The notes beneath the pieces were generated by a model, which was not told the origin of the DNA, did no database searches, and saw nothing but the letters and a program-made list of their open reading frames with translations. A stretch of DNA of 33,278 bases from positions 1 to 33,278 of the forward strand of contig CALBTC010000081.1 of NCBI GenBank assembly GCA_937967805.1. Direction: 5' to 3'. Below, piece by piece: positions 6,573 to 14,597 of the stretch. Origin of the DNA: an uncultured Anaerolineaceae bacterium. Its GTDB lineage: Bacteria; Chloroflexota; Anaerolineae; Promineifilales; Promineifilaceae. Within the stretch, counting starts at the first letter, position 1. Every line of letters starts with the position of its first letter. The position numbers and the translations under genes were made by a program.

Positions 6573-9500
6573 ATGCGTGAAGAAGCATTGTTGGCAGCCA
6601 CCAACCAACCAAGAGAATTAGTCAGCCGCAACAACGAGATGCGCCGGATTCGGGAGGCGATCTACCAGACGAGCAGCGACTGCCACATTGTGCTGATTGC
6701 CGGTCCGGGCGGCCTGGGCAAAACGCGCATGATTGAGGAAGCTTTGCGGCGCATGGGGCATGGACCGACGCGGCAATTGTACGGCCGTCCCGCCGACGAT
6801 TGGCAGCAGCAGTTTGGCCATAAAGCGATTGTCTGCAATTTACTGGATTTTAGCGACATCCGCCTGCACTCGCGCGATTTTTTCCTGGAAACGATTGGCA
6901 GCAGCCAGACTTGGAACGGTGCGGTGGAATTTAGCCGTCACGAGATGGCCCGGGCCCGCCAGCGGCGGCTAATGGATGCTGGGGCGGCGTATTCGCTGGT
7001 GGAAAAAGCCACCGAAGCGGCCGAAATTGATTTTCGGCGCGATTACCACAAAGCGGCTGGACTGCACCGGCTGGTGGTTCCGCTGGACACGACGGAGCAG
7101 CTTTCAATTATCAGCTCCGGCTGGCTGTTGGAGCGGGAACTGCTAGAGCCGAGCGAGATTGCCTTTAGCACGCAGCAGTGGCTGGTGGACCAGATTGAAC
7201 ACGGCCGTTTCCCCAACAGCACCCTGCTCATTGCCGGACGTGAAGAAGAGGGCGAGCACTATTTTGCCATACTGAGTGAGGCGGTAGAGAAAGCGCGTAA
7301 ACCAACGAAGCTCACCGTACTCAACCTGGAGCCGTTTAGCGAAGCCGAAACCCGCAGCTTTTTTGTTTCTTTGCGCGACGATTGGCAGAAACGGCCGCAA
7401 AACAATCTGGCCCAAGATGTATCCGACACCCTCGACGTGCTTATCGACGATGAGGAACAGTTGCGCCTTTTGCACCTGTACACCGGCGGGCAGCCGATTC
7501 GCCTCTCGCTGTACACTGACATTTTGATTGAAGGCCGCACCATTCCCGAACCGCTGCAAGATTCGCTGCTGCAAGCGTACGATCGTGTGGGCGATGGCCC
7601 TGAATCAGATGAGATGCTGAAGGCGCGGCAGGAGATTGAGGGGGAGTTTGTGCGGCTGCTGTTTAGCCAGCCGGGGCTGCGCTCCCAGATTTTGCAGGCG
7701 CTGGTGCGGGCCACGCGCGGCCTCAAGGCCGAACAGCTCCATTATGTGCTGGACAGCAAGCCCGGCGACACGCCAGAAATGTGGCAGCCGGACCGTTTGC
7801 GCCTGGCCGAAATCGAAGCGGAGCTGGCGGCGATGCAGTCGATGTCGCTCATCAAGCAAAAATCGGGCGGGCGCACCGGCTTGCAAGACGAGGTGTACCG
7901 CATCTACGCCGAGCACATGAACAGCACGGCGGCCAATCGCCAGGCAGAAATGGCGGCGCGGCAGCAGCTTTACCAGCGGCTGCGCGACTGGGCTAACAGC
8001 AATCGGCAGCGGGTGCAGGCGGAGCGCACGGCTTACATTCGTCACGATTTAAGCCGCATTCGGCAAGAGCGGCCGTCGACCATCCTCAACACCCACATGC
8101 CCAAACCGACCGCCGAAGAGGAGCTGCGCCGCAACCAGCTTTTGAGCGAACTGCAAGATTTGGATTTGGAATATCTGCATTACAATTTGCTGCTCAACCC
8201 GGACACCCATTTCAACGACACCTACTACAGCCTGGCGAACAAGCAAAACCGGGCGCTTAACGTCGCTTCCGGCGCGGTGGTGCAGTCGGAAGTGTGGCGG
8301 CTGCTGCAAGATAAGTTTGCCTTTGCCTTTGTGGCGATGGAGCCGCGTGCGTCGGCCAGCGACCGCGGGGAACATCCGGCGATGGTGCTGCACCGCGCCG
8401 CCCAGCAGGATGACGCCGCCACCTGGATTTTGCGTTTCTGGATGACCAAGCAGTATCAGCGGGCAATTGAATTTGCCGATGCGGTGGATACGGCCGTTTC
8501 CCAATTAACCAACGAACACGAACGGCACAGCTGGCAGCACACCTTCGCCCGCGGCCAACGCCACTGCTGGCGCGAACTGGCCCGCATCTATCTGGGCGAA
8601 GGCATCCCCGATGCGGTGACCCACCTGCAAACCATCGTCCACGATCTCACCCGGCTGGCCCAGGCCGACGTCCACACCGAGGTGTTCCCCGGTGAAAATG
8701 GCTTTGTCGGGCATCCCGCCTATCCGCGGCTCATTTTCACCATTGCCAACTGCTACACCGTGCTGGGCAACGGGCTGACCATTTTGGGCGATTATCGGGA
8801 TGCGGTGGAAGCGTACGGCGCGGCCCTCAAATATCTGCGCCAACTGCCGCCCACCGACCAGCAGGCTTCCACGCTGAACAATCTGGCCCAGGCGCTGGTG
8901 GAAATGGGCAAAAAGCGGGCGATTCGCGTCTGCAACGAGGGGTTGCAGCTAAGGATTAGCTCCGGTGAACTGCTGCCGATTGCCGGATCGTACAATACGC
9001 TGGCGCAGATCATGAACGAGCTGCACCGCTCGCGTGAAGCGCTGCAAGCCAGCGCCACCGCCTTTGCCATCGCCGCCGAAATAGGGGATTCGCGGGCCAC
9101 CGGCCTGAGCATGATGCACATTGCCGAAGGGCTGCGCCGCCTGGTGCGCGAGGACCAGACGTTGAGCGACACCGACGTAAACGAAATTTACCGCACGGCC
9201 GAACAGGCGATCGGGCAGGCGCAGGAAATCTTTATGGCCAGCAACGCCCGCCATGAGGCGATCCGCATGATTGAGATCAACATCGAGACGGGCTGTTTGT
9301 ACCGCGATTGGCTGACGCGCACGGCGGAAACGGCCGTGCCCGACATCTGGCAGCAGCGGCTGGGGCGGGCCAAATATTTTCTGGACAGCGCAGTGAAAGG
9401 AGCGCAGCAGTTGGGGCTGATTCGCTTCGAGCTGGACGCACTGGTCAACCTGGCCTGGACTTACTACGTGGCCGGTGACGAGAACCATCTGGCGCAGACG

Positions 9501-9956
9501 CTGGAAACGGCCGACACGCTCTTCCCGCCGGACGTGCGCCTGCGCCCCGAGGAGCAGCCGCCCAGCACGCAGGACAAGCCCCACTTCTTTTTTCAGCATT
9601 TGAGCAAGCTGCATAGTTTGCACGGCCGTATCGCCTTCGACAGCTATTTTGCCGAGGATGACACCACCAGCCGCGCTGCCCAACACCACCTGGACCGCGC
9701 CGCCGAGGCGTACGTGCTGGCGTTGGGCTATGCTCAGCTTTTCTCGCCGCGGTCTGTGGGGATTACGGCCGTGTATGATGCCCTGTACGACTACCTGAAC
9801 CAGCTAGACGCCACCCAGCTGACCAACTTCTACCGCTACGAGCAGCAGCAGCGCACCCGCTACCATCTGGAGGCCATCAAAGCCCAGCTAGAAAACCTGG
9901 GCGACCTACAAGATTTTCTATTGGACTGCTTTGGGGATTACTATGCGGAGATTTAG
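6573..9956 (+). CDS. Large STAND-like ATPase with C-terminal TPR-like repeats
   Basis: A 1127-residue protein. The entry motif LVSRNNEMRRIREAI is followed by Walker A GPGGLGKT (residues 44-51). A LLIAGREEEG strand near residue 220 and a GGQPIRLSLYTD segment resemble the sensor and GxP regions of STAND ATPases. A winged-helix-like and helical middle follows. From about residue 710 there are TPR-like helical pairs (GDYRDAVEAYGAALKYL, STLNNLAQALVEMGKKRAI, GSYNTLAQIMNELHRSREALQAS). STAND proteins are ligand-triggered switches with repeats as sensors, but here no N-terminal effector domain is visible, so output presumably needs a partner. AAGGAG at 6561-6566 favours the ATG at 6573 over the one at 6567, which touches the ribosome site. 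Confidence 0.8.
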   Translation: MREEALLAATNQPRELVSRNNEMRRIREAIYQTSSDCHIVLIAGPGGLGKTRMIEEALRRMGHGPTRQLYGRPADDWQQQFGHKAIVCNLLDFSDIRLHSRDFFLETIGSSQTWNGAVEFSRHEMARARQRRLMDAGAAYSLVEKATEAAEIDFRRDYHKAAGLHRLVVPLDTTEQLSIISSGWLLERELLEPSEIAFSTQQWLVDQIEHGRFPNSTLLIAGREEEGEHYFAILSEAVEKARKPTKLTVLNLEPFSEAETRSFFVSLRDDWQKRPQNNLAQDVSDTLDVLIDDEEQLRLLHLYTGGQPIRLSLYTDILIEGRTIPEPLQDSLLQAYDRVGDGPESDEMLKARQEIEGEFVRLLFSQPGLRSQILQALVRATRGLKAEQLHYVLDSKPGDTPEMWQPDRLRLAEIEAELAAMQSMSLIKQKSGGRTGLQDEVYRIYAEHMNSTAANRQAEMAARQQLYQRLRDWANSNRQRVQAERTAYIRHDLSRIRQERPSTILNTHMPKPTAEEELRRNQLLSELQDLDLEYLHYNLLLNPDTHFNDTYYSLANKQNRALNVASGAVVQSEVWRLLQDKFAFAFVAMEPRASASDRGEHPAMVLHRAAQQDDAATWILRFWMTKQYQRAIEFADAVDTAVSQLTNEHERHSWQHTFARGQRHCWRELARIYLGEGIPDAVTHLQTIVHDLTRLAQADVHTEVFPGENGFVGHPAYPRLIFTIANCYTVLGNGLTILGDYRDAVEAYGAALKYLRQLPPTDQQASTLNNLAQALVEMGKKRAIRVCNEGLQLRISSGELLPIAGSYNTLAQIMNELHRSREALQASATAFAIAAEIGDSRATGLSMMHIAEGLRRLVREDQTLSDTDVNEIYRTAEQAIGQAQEIFMASNARHEAIRMIEINIETGCLYRDWLTRTAETAVPDIWQQRLGRAKYFLDSAVKGAQQLGLIRFELDALVNLAWTYYVAGDENHLAQTLETADTLFPPDVRLRPEEQPPSTQDKPHFFFQHLSKLHSLHGRIAFDSYFAEDDTTSRAAQHHLDRAAEAYVLALGYAQLFSPRSVGITAVYDALYDYLNQLDATQLTNFYRYEQQQRTRYHLEAIKAQLENLGDLQDFLLDCFGDYYAEI

Positions 9957-9978
9957 CTAGCGGGGCAGGGATTGGTGA

Positions 9979-10314
9979 TTGACCCCATTTGTGCATGATG
10001 ATAATATACAAATCGTGATTGATTTAAACAGCATCAACGGCTTTGAGTGGGACGATGGTAATCTAACTAAAAACTGGATTAAACACCAAGTCTCCACGAC
10101 TGAGTGTGAAGAAGTTTTCTTCAACTTGCCTTTACTGCTTGCAGATGATAAGAAACATTCAGAGCAAGAAAAACGATATTATGTTTTAGGCCAAACAAAT
10201 GCGGGACGAACGCTTTTTATTTCATTTACCATTCGTACAAACAAAATCCGCGTCATTTCTGCCCGCGATATGAGCCGCAAGGAGCGTGAAATCTATGCCA
10301 AAGCCAATCCCTGA
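9979..10314 (+). CDS. brnT: BrnT-family toxin
   Basis: A 111-residue protein matching the BrnT (DUF497) ribonuclease toxin family: FEWDDGNLTKNWIKHQVS at residues 18-35, then the YYVLGQTNAGRTLFISFTIR strands and the RVISARDMSRKEREIY ending. BrnT toxins cleave RNA and arrest growth until bound by BrnA. The start is uncertain: the TTG at 9979 has CAGGGA upstream and gives an N-terminal extension of about a dozen residues, while in-frame GTG codons at 9991 and 10015 would match the usual length of about 90-100 better. It overlaps the antitoxin gene by 20 nt. It is AT-richer than its neighbours and lacks the genome octamer, suggesting recent acquisition. Confidence 0.88.
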   Translation: MTPFVHDDNIQIVIDLNSINGFEWDDGNLTKNWIKHQVSTTECEEVFFNLPLLLADDKKHSEQEKRYYVLGQTNAGRTLFISFTIRTNKIRVISARDMSRKEREIYAKANP

Positions 10315-10573
10315 ATTTGAAAGTGAGGAAGAAGAACAGGAATTTTGGGCAACCCACGATTCCGCTGATTATCTTGATTGGAGTCAGGCGGAAAAAGCCG
10401 TGTTTCCCAAGTTGAAGCCATCTACCAAAACGATCTCGCTGCGCATGTCAGAATCCATGCTCAATGAGCTGCGCCTGCTGGCGAACAAACATGATATTCC
10501 TTACCAGTCGCTCATCAAAGTATTTTTGCGCGAACGAATTGACGACGAGCTATACAAGCCGCGTATTCCTTAA
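10295..10573 (+). CDS. brnA: BrnA-like/CopG antitoxin
   Basis: A 92-residue partner of the toxin. An acidic N-terminus (PEFESEEEEQEFWATHDSADY), typical of BrnA-like and other CopG-type antitoxins, is followed by the ribbon-helix-helix region TKTISLRMSESMLNELRLLANKHDIPYQSLIKVFLRERI (in two segments, residues 45-83). Such antitoxins neutralise the toxin and repress their own operon as dimers. The ATG at 10295 is chosen because AAGGAG (10279-10284) lies ten bases upstream; it overlaps the end of the toxin gene, implying translational coupling. Confidence 0.87.
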   Translation: MPKPIPEFESEEEEQEFWATHDSADYLDWSQAEKAVFPKLKPSTKTISLRMSESMLNELRLLANKHDIPYQSLIKVFLRERIDDELYKPRIP

Positions 10574-10577
10574 GGTA

Positions 10578-10620
10578 GGCGGATCGGCGGGACGCCGTCC
10601 GCAGCGGGACAAGGTTATTA
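10578..10620. repeat. Dispersed GC-rich repeat, copy 1
   Basis: The stretch around CGGCGGGACGCCGTCCGCAG resembles 27562-27601 around CGGCGAGACGCCGACCGCAG, with matching flanks that end in ...GGTTATT and ...GGTATT. Both copies lie just downstream of a gene. It is followed here by a 7-bp inverted repeat, ACTTCTC/GAGAAGT (10631-10637, 10664-10670). Confidence 0.6.
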
Positions 10621-10673
10621 TTTACCAAAGACTTCTCCACAGCGGAGCGTATATTTAGGGGCAGAGAAGTTCA

Positions 10674-11450
10674 ATGTGTTCATATTTTACTTACCCATTT
10701 GGGCAAAAGGTCATGCCGGTAGAGCAAAAAAGCCGAACTCCTAAAAAGGTTTTTGTACTTGGCGTTTACGCCAGCGCAGTACATGCAAAGTGGCTTGACC
10801 CTGATGGGAAGCTAAACGTTCAGGCCTTAGCTGTTGCCAGTGAACCATATATTTTTTGGAGAGGCGATGGTGTCAATGACATATTGGATAATATTACAGT
10901 TCCAAAAGAATGTGGGTCTTTACTGCCAGCCAATCCTAAATTTAACGGACCATCAGGAATTATTTTGGACAAAAAATTTCTAGCCCCTTTAAAGATTGAT
11001 CGTACTGATTGTTGGCTTGCCGATTTACTGCCTGAAAGTAGATTAAACCTGAATCAGCTTAAAGCGATTGAGCGTAAGTATGTACCGTTTGTTACGGCTG
11101 GGAAGGTTCCCAAAGTTACTGTCCCCGTCGTACCCAAAAAGTTTGCTAATGATTATCGAATTACTGAACTACTTGAGGAATTTTTACAGTCGAAAGCAGA
11201 ATATCTTGTTACGCTTGGCGATGTTCCACTGAGGGAATTTGTGTCAAAGTTTGAGCCTAAATGGAACCGCCTAGCTTCTTTTGGGCAAATACTAGAACAA
11301 TATGGCAAAATTCATGTTATGTCTATCGAAAGACGAAAGGTTGGACTTATTCCGCTGGTTCACCCGCGACAGGCTGGTCGCCTTGGTCTGTCGTCACAAA
11401 GTTGGGGGAAGCTGCATGCGAATTGGGCCGCAAATAACATTTCAATTTAG
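10674..11450 (+). CDS. Hypothetical protein, possibly uracil-DNA-glycosylase-like
   Basis: A 258-residue protein. The opening strand KKVFVLGVYASAVHAKW and the late LIPLVHPRQAGRLG segment resemble the nucleotide-binding strand and the His-Pro motif of the uracil-DNA glycosylase superfamily; the match is by eye and remote. A central KFANDYRITELLEEFLQSKAEYLVTLGDVPLREFV segment (in parts) also recalls the L-V-x-L-G-x-x-A strand of that fold. The start is uncertain: the ATG at 10674 has a weak ribosome site, and an ATG at 10713 follows AAAAGG at short spacing. The gene is AT-rich, lacks the octamer and follows the toxin-antitoxin pair, so horizontal acquisition is likely. The function is not established. 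Confidence 0.5.
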   Translation: MCSYFTYPFGQKVMPVEQKSRTPKKVFVLGVYASAVHAKWLDPDGKLNVQALAVASEPYIFWRGDGVNDILDNITVPKECGSLLPANPKFNGPSGIILDKKFLAPLKIDRTDCWLADLLPESRLNLNQLKAIERKYVPFVTAGKVPKVTVPVVPKKFANDYRITELLEEFLQSKAEYLVTLGDVPLREFVSKFEPKWNRLASFGQILEQYGKIHVMSIERRKVGLIPLVHPRQAGRLGLSSQSWGKLHANWAANNISI

Positions 11451-11586
11451 CATGCATTCGATACTCTCGCTGCTTTGCTCGCTTGATTTGATGACAAGGC
11501 TCCCCAACCCTCAAACCTTAATCATCCCACCAGGATAAACAAGCTCATACACCTTCACCCCATCCCGCGTGCTCCATTACTGGCCA

Positions 11587-11665
11587 TGTCATTCCGAGCG
11601 AGCGAAGCGACGAGGAATCTTTCGCGGTTCAGGGAGAAAGATTCCTCCCTCCGGTCGGAATGACA
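11587..11665. repeat. TGTCATTCCGAGCG-type hairpin repeat
   Basis: TGTCATTCCGA (11587-11597) pairs with TCGGAATGACA (11655-11665); the interior holds GAGGAATCTTT and AAAGATTCCTC as a second inverted pair. This is the common bacterial repeat type with TGTCATTC ends; a diverged relative is at 27643-27783. Confidence 0.8.
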
Positions 11666-11712
11666 GGCAAAGCTTTTAGAAAAGTGAAAACATTCGTGCT
11701 CAGGTGCTCAGG

Positions 11713-11769
11713 AGATTGGGCCAATTTTCTTTAGCGACGGCAAATCAGAGCAAAAAATTGGCCCAATCT
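11713..11769. repeat. Nested palindromic inverted repeat, element B
   Basis: The arms AGATTGGGCCAATTTT (11713-11728) and AAAATTGGCCCAATCT (11754-11769) form a perfect 16-bp inverted repeat with a 25-nt loop. Each arm contains the odd-centred palindrome ATTGG-N-CCAAT; the arm centres are 42 nt apart. Confidence 0.82.
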
Positions 11770-11854
11770 TGGCAAATAGGCACAGGTAGTGCAAAACTCA
11801 TCAGTGGCTTAAAATTGCGTCAGGATAAGACGATTCTGTTGCGAAGAAGGGTTT

Positions 11855-12100
11855 ATGCAATTTTACCTTGAACTGCTGGGCTACCTGGCTTCGGTGCTGG
11901 TGGCCATTTCGCTGATGATGAGCTCGGTGCTCAAGCTGCGGCTCATCAATCTGGTTGGCTTTTTCCAGCAGCATGGCATCCGCAAGCTGATGAGCACGCC
12001 GCACAACAGCGCCCATGCCGGCTACCTGAAGCGCATGGGCTTCCAGCAAGAAATGGACCAGGAAGGGAATCTGGTTTGTGCGCTGGTATTGTCGGCTTAG
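11855..12100 (+). pseudogene. Internally deleted YgjV-like/GNAT-tail gene remnant
   Basis: An 81-residue open frame with a good ribosome site (AAGAAGG) that looks like the two ends of a longer protein. Residues 1-35 (YLELLGYLASVLVAISLMMS, then SVLKLRLINLVG) match the start of YgjV-like membrane proteins. Residues 36-81 (FFQQHGIRKLMSTPHNSAH, then AGYLKRMGFQQ) look like the last strand and helix of a GNAT acetyltransferase. From memory, related full-length proteins of about 200-220 residues carry a YgjV-like N-terminus and such a tail, so an in-frame loss of roughly 130 codons between Gly35 and Phe36 is the simplest reading. The product may still be made but should be non-functional as an enzyme. 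Confidence 0.5.
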
Positions 12101-12191
12101 ATTTTGGTGGGAAACGGCCGTTTTCGTTTATACTCTGCTCATCTCAAAATAAACCTTTTGACCAAAAGCCCTCATTTAGATGGGAGGTCTT

Positions 12192-12644
12192 ATGAAATCA
12201 ATTACGCGTACAGAATTTTTTGAAATACCGGTACCTGTTACTGAGCTGTTCCCTCTGTTTAGCCCCGAAGGCGAAAAGTTATGGGTCCCAGGTTGGGATT
12301 ATCAAAATGTGATGGGCACGACAGAGTTGTTCGAGGATTATGTTTTTCTCACAGAAACGCACGATCATGGGGCGCAAAAAGCGATTTGGCTGGTTAAAAG
12401 ATACGAGCCCAACGTCCATTTTGTGCAATATTACCGGGTCGAGCCGGAAGAAAAGGTGGGCGTCGTAACCGTCGTTTGCACAGAACTGGAAGTAGACAGA
12501 ACCAAAGTGCAGGTGACTTACAAATATATTGCTTTGTCGCCGTCCGGTGAACAATTCATTGCAGGATTCAGTGAAGATTTCTACGAAGAATTTATCAAGG
12601 AATGGGAAACGCTTTTGCTTAAACATTTTGAGTTGATTGCCTGA
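12192..12644 (+). CDS. SRPBCC-superfamily (START/Bet v1-like) protein
   Basis: A 150-residue protein with the pattern of the SRPBCC helix-grip fold: an N-terminal strand with ITRTEFFEIPVPVTELFPLF, a WVPGWDY segment, several amphipathic strands and a long C-terminal helix (FYEEFIKEWETLLLKHFEL). The fold encloses a hydrophobic pocket for lipids or other small ligands; the ligand here cannot be told. The ATG at 12192 has GGGAGG six bases upstream, preferable to the ATG at 12180, which precedes that site. It stands alone between the YgjV remnant and a convergent Hsp20 gene. One octamer lies upstream (12115-12122). Confidence 0.75.
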   Translation: MKSITRTEFFEIPVPVTELFPLFSPEGEKLWVPGWDYQNVMGTTELFEDYVFLTETHDHGAQKAIWLVKRYEPNVHFVQYYRVEPEEKVGVVTVVCTELEVDRTKVQVTYKYIALSPSGEQFIAGFSEDFYEEFIKEWETLLLKHFELIA

Positions 12645-12666
12645 CGGATTTAGATTTGGCAGCATA

Positions 12667-12694
12667 TGGATTCCCGCCTGCGCGGGAATGACAA
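12667..12694. repeat. REP-like hairpin TGGATTCCCGCCTGCGCGGG...
   Basis: A single hairpin copy (ATTCCCGC paired with GCGGGAAT) of the family seen at 483-510 and 29168-29194. It follows the SRPBCC gene stop and precedes the Hsp20 terminator. Confidence 0.78.
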
Positions 12695-12721
12695 CTTTAC
12701 TGGCTTGTTCTATTGAGGAAC

Positions 12722-12749
12722 AAAAAAGAGCGCCGCATTTGCGACGCTC
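12722..12749 (-). terminator. Rho-independent terminator of the Hsp20 gene
   Basis: On the minus strand a 10-bp stem, GAGCGTCGCA with TGCGGCGCTC (one G-U pair), closes a two-base loop and is followed directly by six T residues. It lies 27 bp after the Hsp20 stop and can also act weakly on the opposite strand. Confidence 0.85.
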
Positions 12750-12775
12750 CTTTGAATAGGTATGTTATCTATTGA

Positions 12776-13201
12776 TTAGCTAGCGTTGATCGAAATACGC
12801 TTTGGTTTTACAGCTTCCGCTTTGGGAATGTTGAGGCTGAGAATGCCGTTGTTGTAAGTGGCTTCTACCGCATCCCCGTTTACGGCCGTCGGGAAGCGAA
12901 TGCTGCGGCTGAAGGAACCGTAGCGACGTTCACGAACGTGATACTTAACGTTTTCTACTTCTTCATCACGCAAGATTTCGCCTTTCAGGCTCAAAACATC
13001 ATCTTCCAAAACAATTTCAATATGGTCTGGGTTGATGCCAGGGACGGTGGCTTTAACCATGTAGGCGTCATCATTTTCGGCCACATCTAAGGCAATGCTC
13101 CAGTCGTTTGTGCCGCGGGTAGTTGGCCGTTCAAATAAACGATCAAACTCATTAATCAAATTTACGGGATTCATCGGGGTCCAACGAACTACTTTTGTCA
13201 T
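12776..13201 (-). CDS. Small heat-shock protein, Hsp20/alpha-crystallin family
   Basis: A 141-residue ATP-independent holdase that binds unfolding proteins and hands them to ATP-dependent chaperones. An N-terminal arm with NPVNLINEFDRLFERP leads into the alpha-crystallin domain from about residue 35: ALDVAENDDAYMVKATVPG, then ...LSLKGE, then YHVRERRYGSFSRSIRFP, and the NNGILSLNIPKAE strand that carries the family's GxLxLxxPK motif. A C-terminal I-x-I anchor (ISI) is present. AGGAG lies just upstream of the ATG. A CIRCE-type operator was not seen. The gene is followed by a clear terminator, so it is transcribed alone. Confidence 0.96.
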   Translation of the reverse strand: MTKVVRWTPMNPVNLINEFDRLFERPTTRGTNDWSIALDVAENDDAYMVKATVPGINPDHIEIVLEDDVLSLKGEILRDEEVENVKYHVRERRYGSFSRSIRFPTAVNGDAVEATYNNGILSLNIPKAEAVKPKRISINAS

Positions 13202-13371
13202 TTTGCTTGCACTCCTTATTTCTTCTCAGATGCTAGTTAAATTTTGAGTTCACGGTGTCCATTTTTGGCCAAAAGTGTAAGAAAAATATATGCGCGATGT
13301 TAGAAGTTCGTCGGAGAAATATAGATATTTGGTTAACGGCCGACTTGCCACCTGCAAACTTGCTTACTTCC

Positions 13372-14442
13372 TCATTCCTCAAACTGCAAATTCACCAGAT
13401 CAATAAACTCCCCCAGCGGCGTATTGTTGCGGATGCGCAGGCGCGGCCAGGTGTACCGATTCCCAAAGCCAAGCTCGGCTCCCGGCGCTGTGGTCACCGC
13501 CCCCCAAAACTCAAGACGGTGCAGCATCGCCAGCACGGCGTCGTCGTAGCGGCCGGATGGATAAGAGAAGTAGCGTGGCGTGTAACCAAGGTGAGCCGCC
13601 AGCGTCTCCTGCGGTCCTAAAATTTCCCAGATCAAATAATTATCCTCGCGGACGCGCAGGTCTGGATGGGTGCGGGAGTGTGGCTCAAAGCGATGGCCGG
13701 CGGCAGCCATTTCCTCGATCATGGTCCAGTTCATATGGCCCGTTCGGTTATTGTCGATAAATTCTGTAGGAATAAAGAATGTGCCCACAAAGCCAAACTG
13801 TTGCAGAATGGGATAGGCAATCTGGTAATTATCCAGATAGCCATCATCAAAGGTGAGGATGACCGGTTTAGGCGGCAGCGTTTCGTGGTTGGTGATGGCG
13901 CGGGAGAGTGTGTAGAAGTCGATGGGCGTGTGGCCATTATCCGCCAGGTATTGCATCTGCGCCCGAAAATTGTCTGGCGTCACAGACAAGTCTATGCGGT
14001 ACTTGTCGGCTCCTTCGGGCGGTACACTGATGTAATGGTACATAAGGATGGGCACACGCACAGTGCTGCTGATGCCGTCCTGGGGCGTGGGCAGCGGCGG
14101 TGGCGGCAGGGTGGCGGTGGCGGTCCACAGCGGATTGGGCGTGATGGTGGGTGTAGGCGTTTGTGATGGCGTCGGTGTTAAAGTTGGGGATGGCGTTTGG
14201 GTTGGCGTGGGCGTATTTGTAGGTGTAGAAGTGGGGGCGACTGTGGGCGTGTGGGCTACGGTGGACAGAACGTTGGTTTCACTGGTTGGCGTGTTGGCGA
14301 CGGCAACGGCCGTACCCGGTTCATTTTCTTTGCCCAGCACGGCACCCATCAAAAACAGTAGGACAATCAGCAGCAAAAAAGAGCCGAGCAGGCCACTGCT
14401 GCGGCGGGAGACTGTGTCATGGGAGTCCAAATTTTGCGCCAT
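13372..14442 (-). CDS. Membrane-anchored polysaccharide deacetylase (NodB domain)
   Basis: A 356-residue carbohydrate esterase family 4 protein that removes acetyl groups from N-acetylated cell-surface polysaccharide or peptidoglycan. A transmembrane anchor spans residues 17-37, followed by a Thr/Pro-rich linker to about residue 120 that should reach through the envelope. The NodB domain then shows VPILMYHYI, the TFDDG catalytic-base and metal motif, the metal-binding HSRTHPDL and the YPSGRYDD motif. The linker is nearly pure TP/TPT repeats. The ATG was chosen as the first one before the membrane segment. The upstream gap to the divergent sigma gene is 155 bp. Confidence 0.93.
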   Translation of the reverse strand: MAQNLDSHDTVSRRSSGLLGSFLLLIVLLFLMGAVLGKENEPGTAVAVANTPTSETNVLSTVAHTPTVAPTSTPTNTPTPTQTPSPTLTPTPSQTPTPTITPNPLWTATATLPPPPLPTPQDGISSTVRVPILMYHYISVPPEGADKYRIDLSVTPDNFRAQMQYLADNGHTPIDFYTLSRAITNHETLPPKPVILTFDDGYLDNYQIAYPILQQFGFVGTFFIPTEFIDNNRTGHMNWTMIEEMAAAGHRFEPHSRTHPDLRVREDNYLIWEILGPQETLAAHLGYTPRYFSYPSGRYDDAVLAMLHRLEFWGAVTTAPGAELGFGNRYTWPRLRIRNNTPLGEFIDLVNLQFEE

Positions 14443-14525
14443 AGAGGTGGAGATTAACCAAGCGAGAAACGGCCGTCAAGCACGATTCATCAACGGTTTA
14501 ACCACATTGGGATGACGGGTTTTGT

Positions 14526-14554
14526 TAGGCAGGCATTAGGGCATCTGTTATACT
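14526..14554 (+). promoter_or_regulatory. Promoter of the ECF sigma gene
   Basis: An extended -10 (TG, one base, TATACT at 14549-14554) lies 17 bp after TAGGCA (14526-14531), which matches four of six -35 positions. The start codon is 43 bp downstream. This is a housekeeping-type promoter. Confidence 0.55.
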
Positions 14555-14597
14555 GCACAATCGCATTATCTGATTGGGTTGTTAGGAAGAGGCAACG

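Larger units (their letters stand above)
11451..11854. other. Intergenic spacer, 404 nt, two repeat elements
   Basis: No gene is visible. It holds a REP-like hairpin (11587-11665) and a nested palindromic element (11713-11769), described separately. A short stretch after 11455 still reads as gene-like AT-rich DNA but has no open frame of note. Confidence 0.6.

Noticed and set aside
8949..9689. Long minus-strand open frame (246 codons) opposite the STAND-like ATPase gene
   Set aside because: It is a shadow of a GC-rich coding strand; the plus-strand frame has a Walker A motif and a ribosome site, while this one has neither family motifs nor a good start.
2578..9956. Known NLR/Avs-type antiphage defence in the ATPase cluster
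   Set aside because: I looked for TIR, caspase-like, nuclease or membrane effector segments at the ends of all four ATPases and saw none, so a defence label is not supported by the sequence alone.
13202..13371. CIRCE operator upstream of the Hsp20 gene
   Set aside because: No TTAGCACTC...GAGTGCTAA-type pair is present; only unrelated AT-rich sequence was seen.
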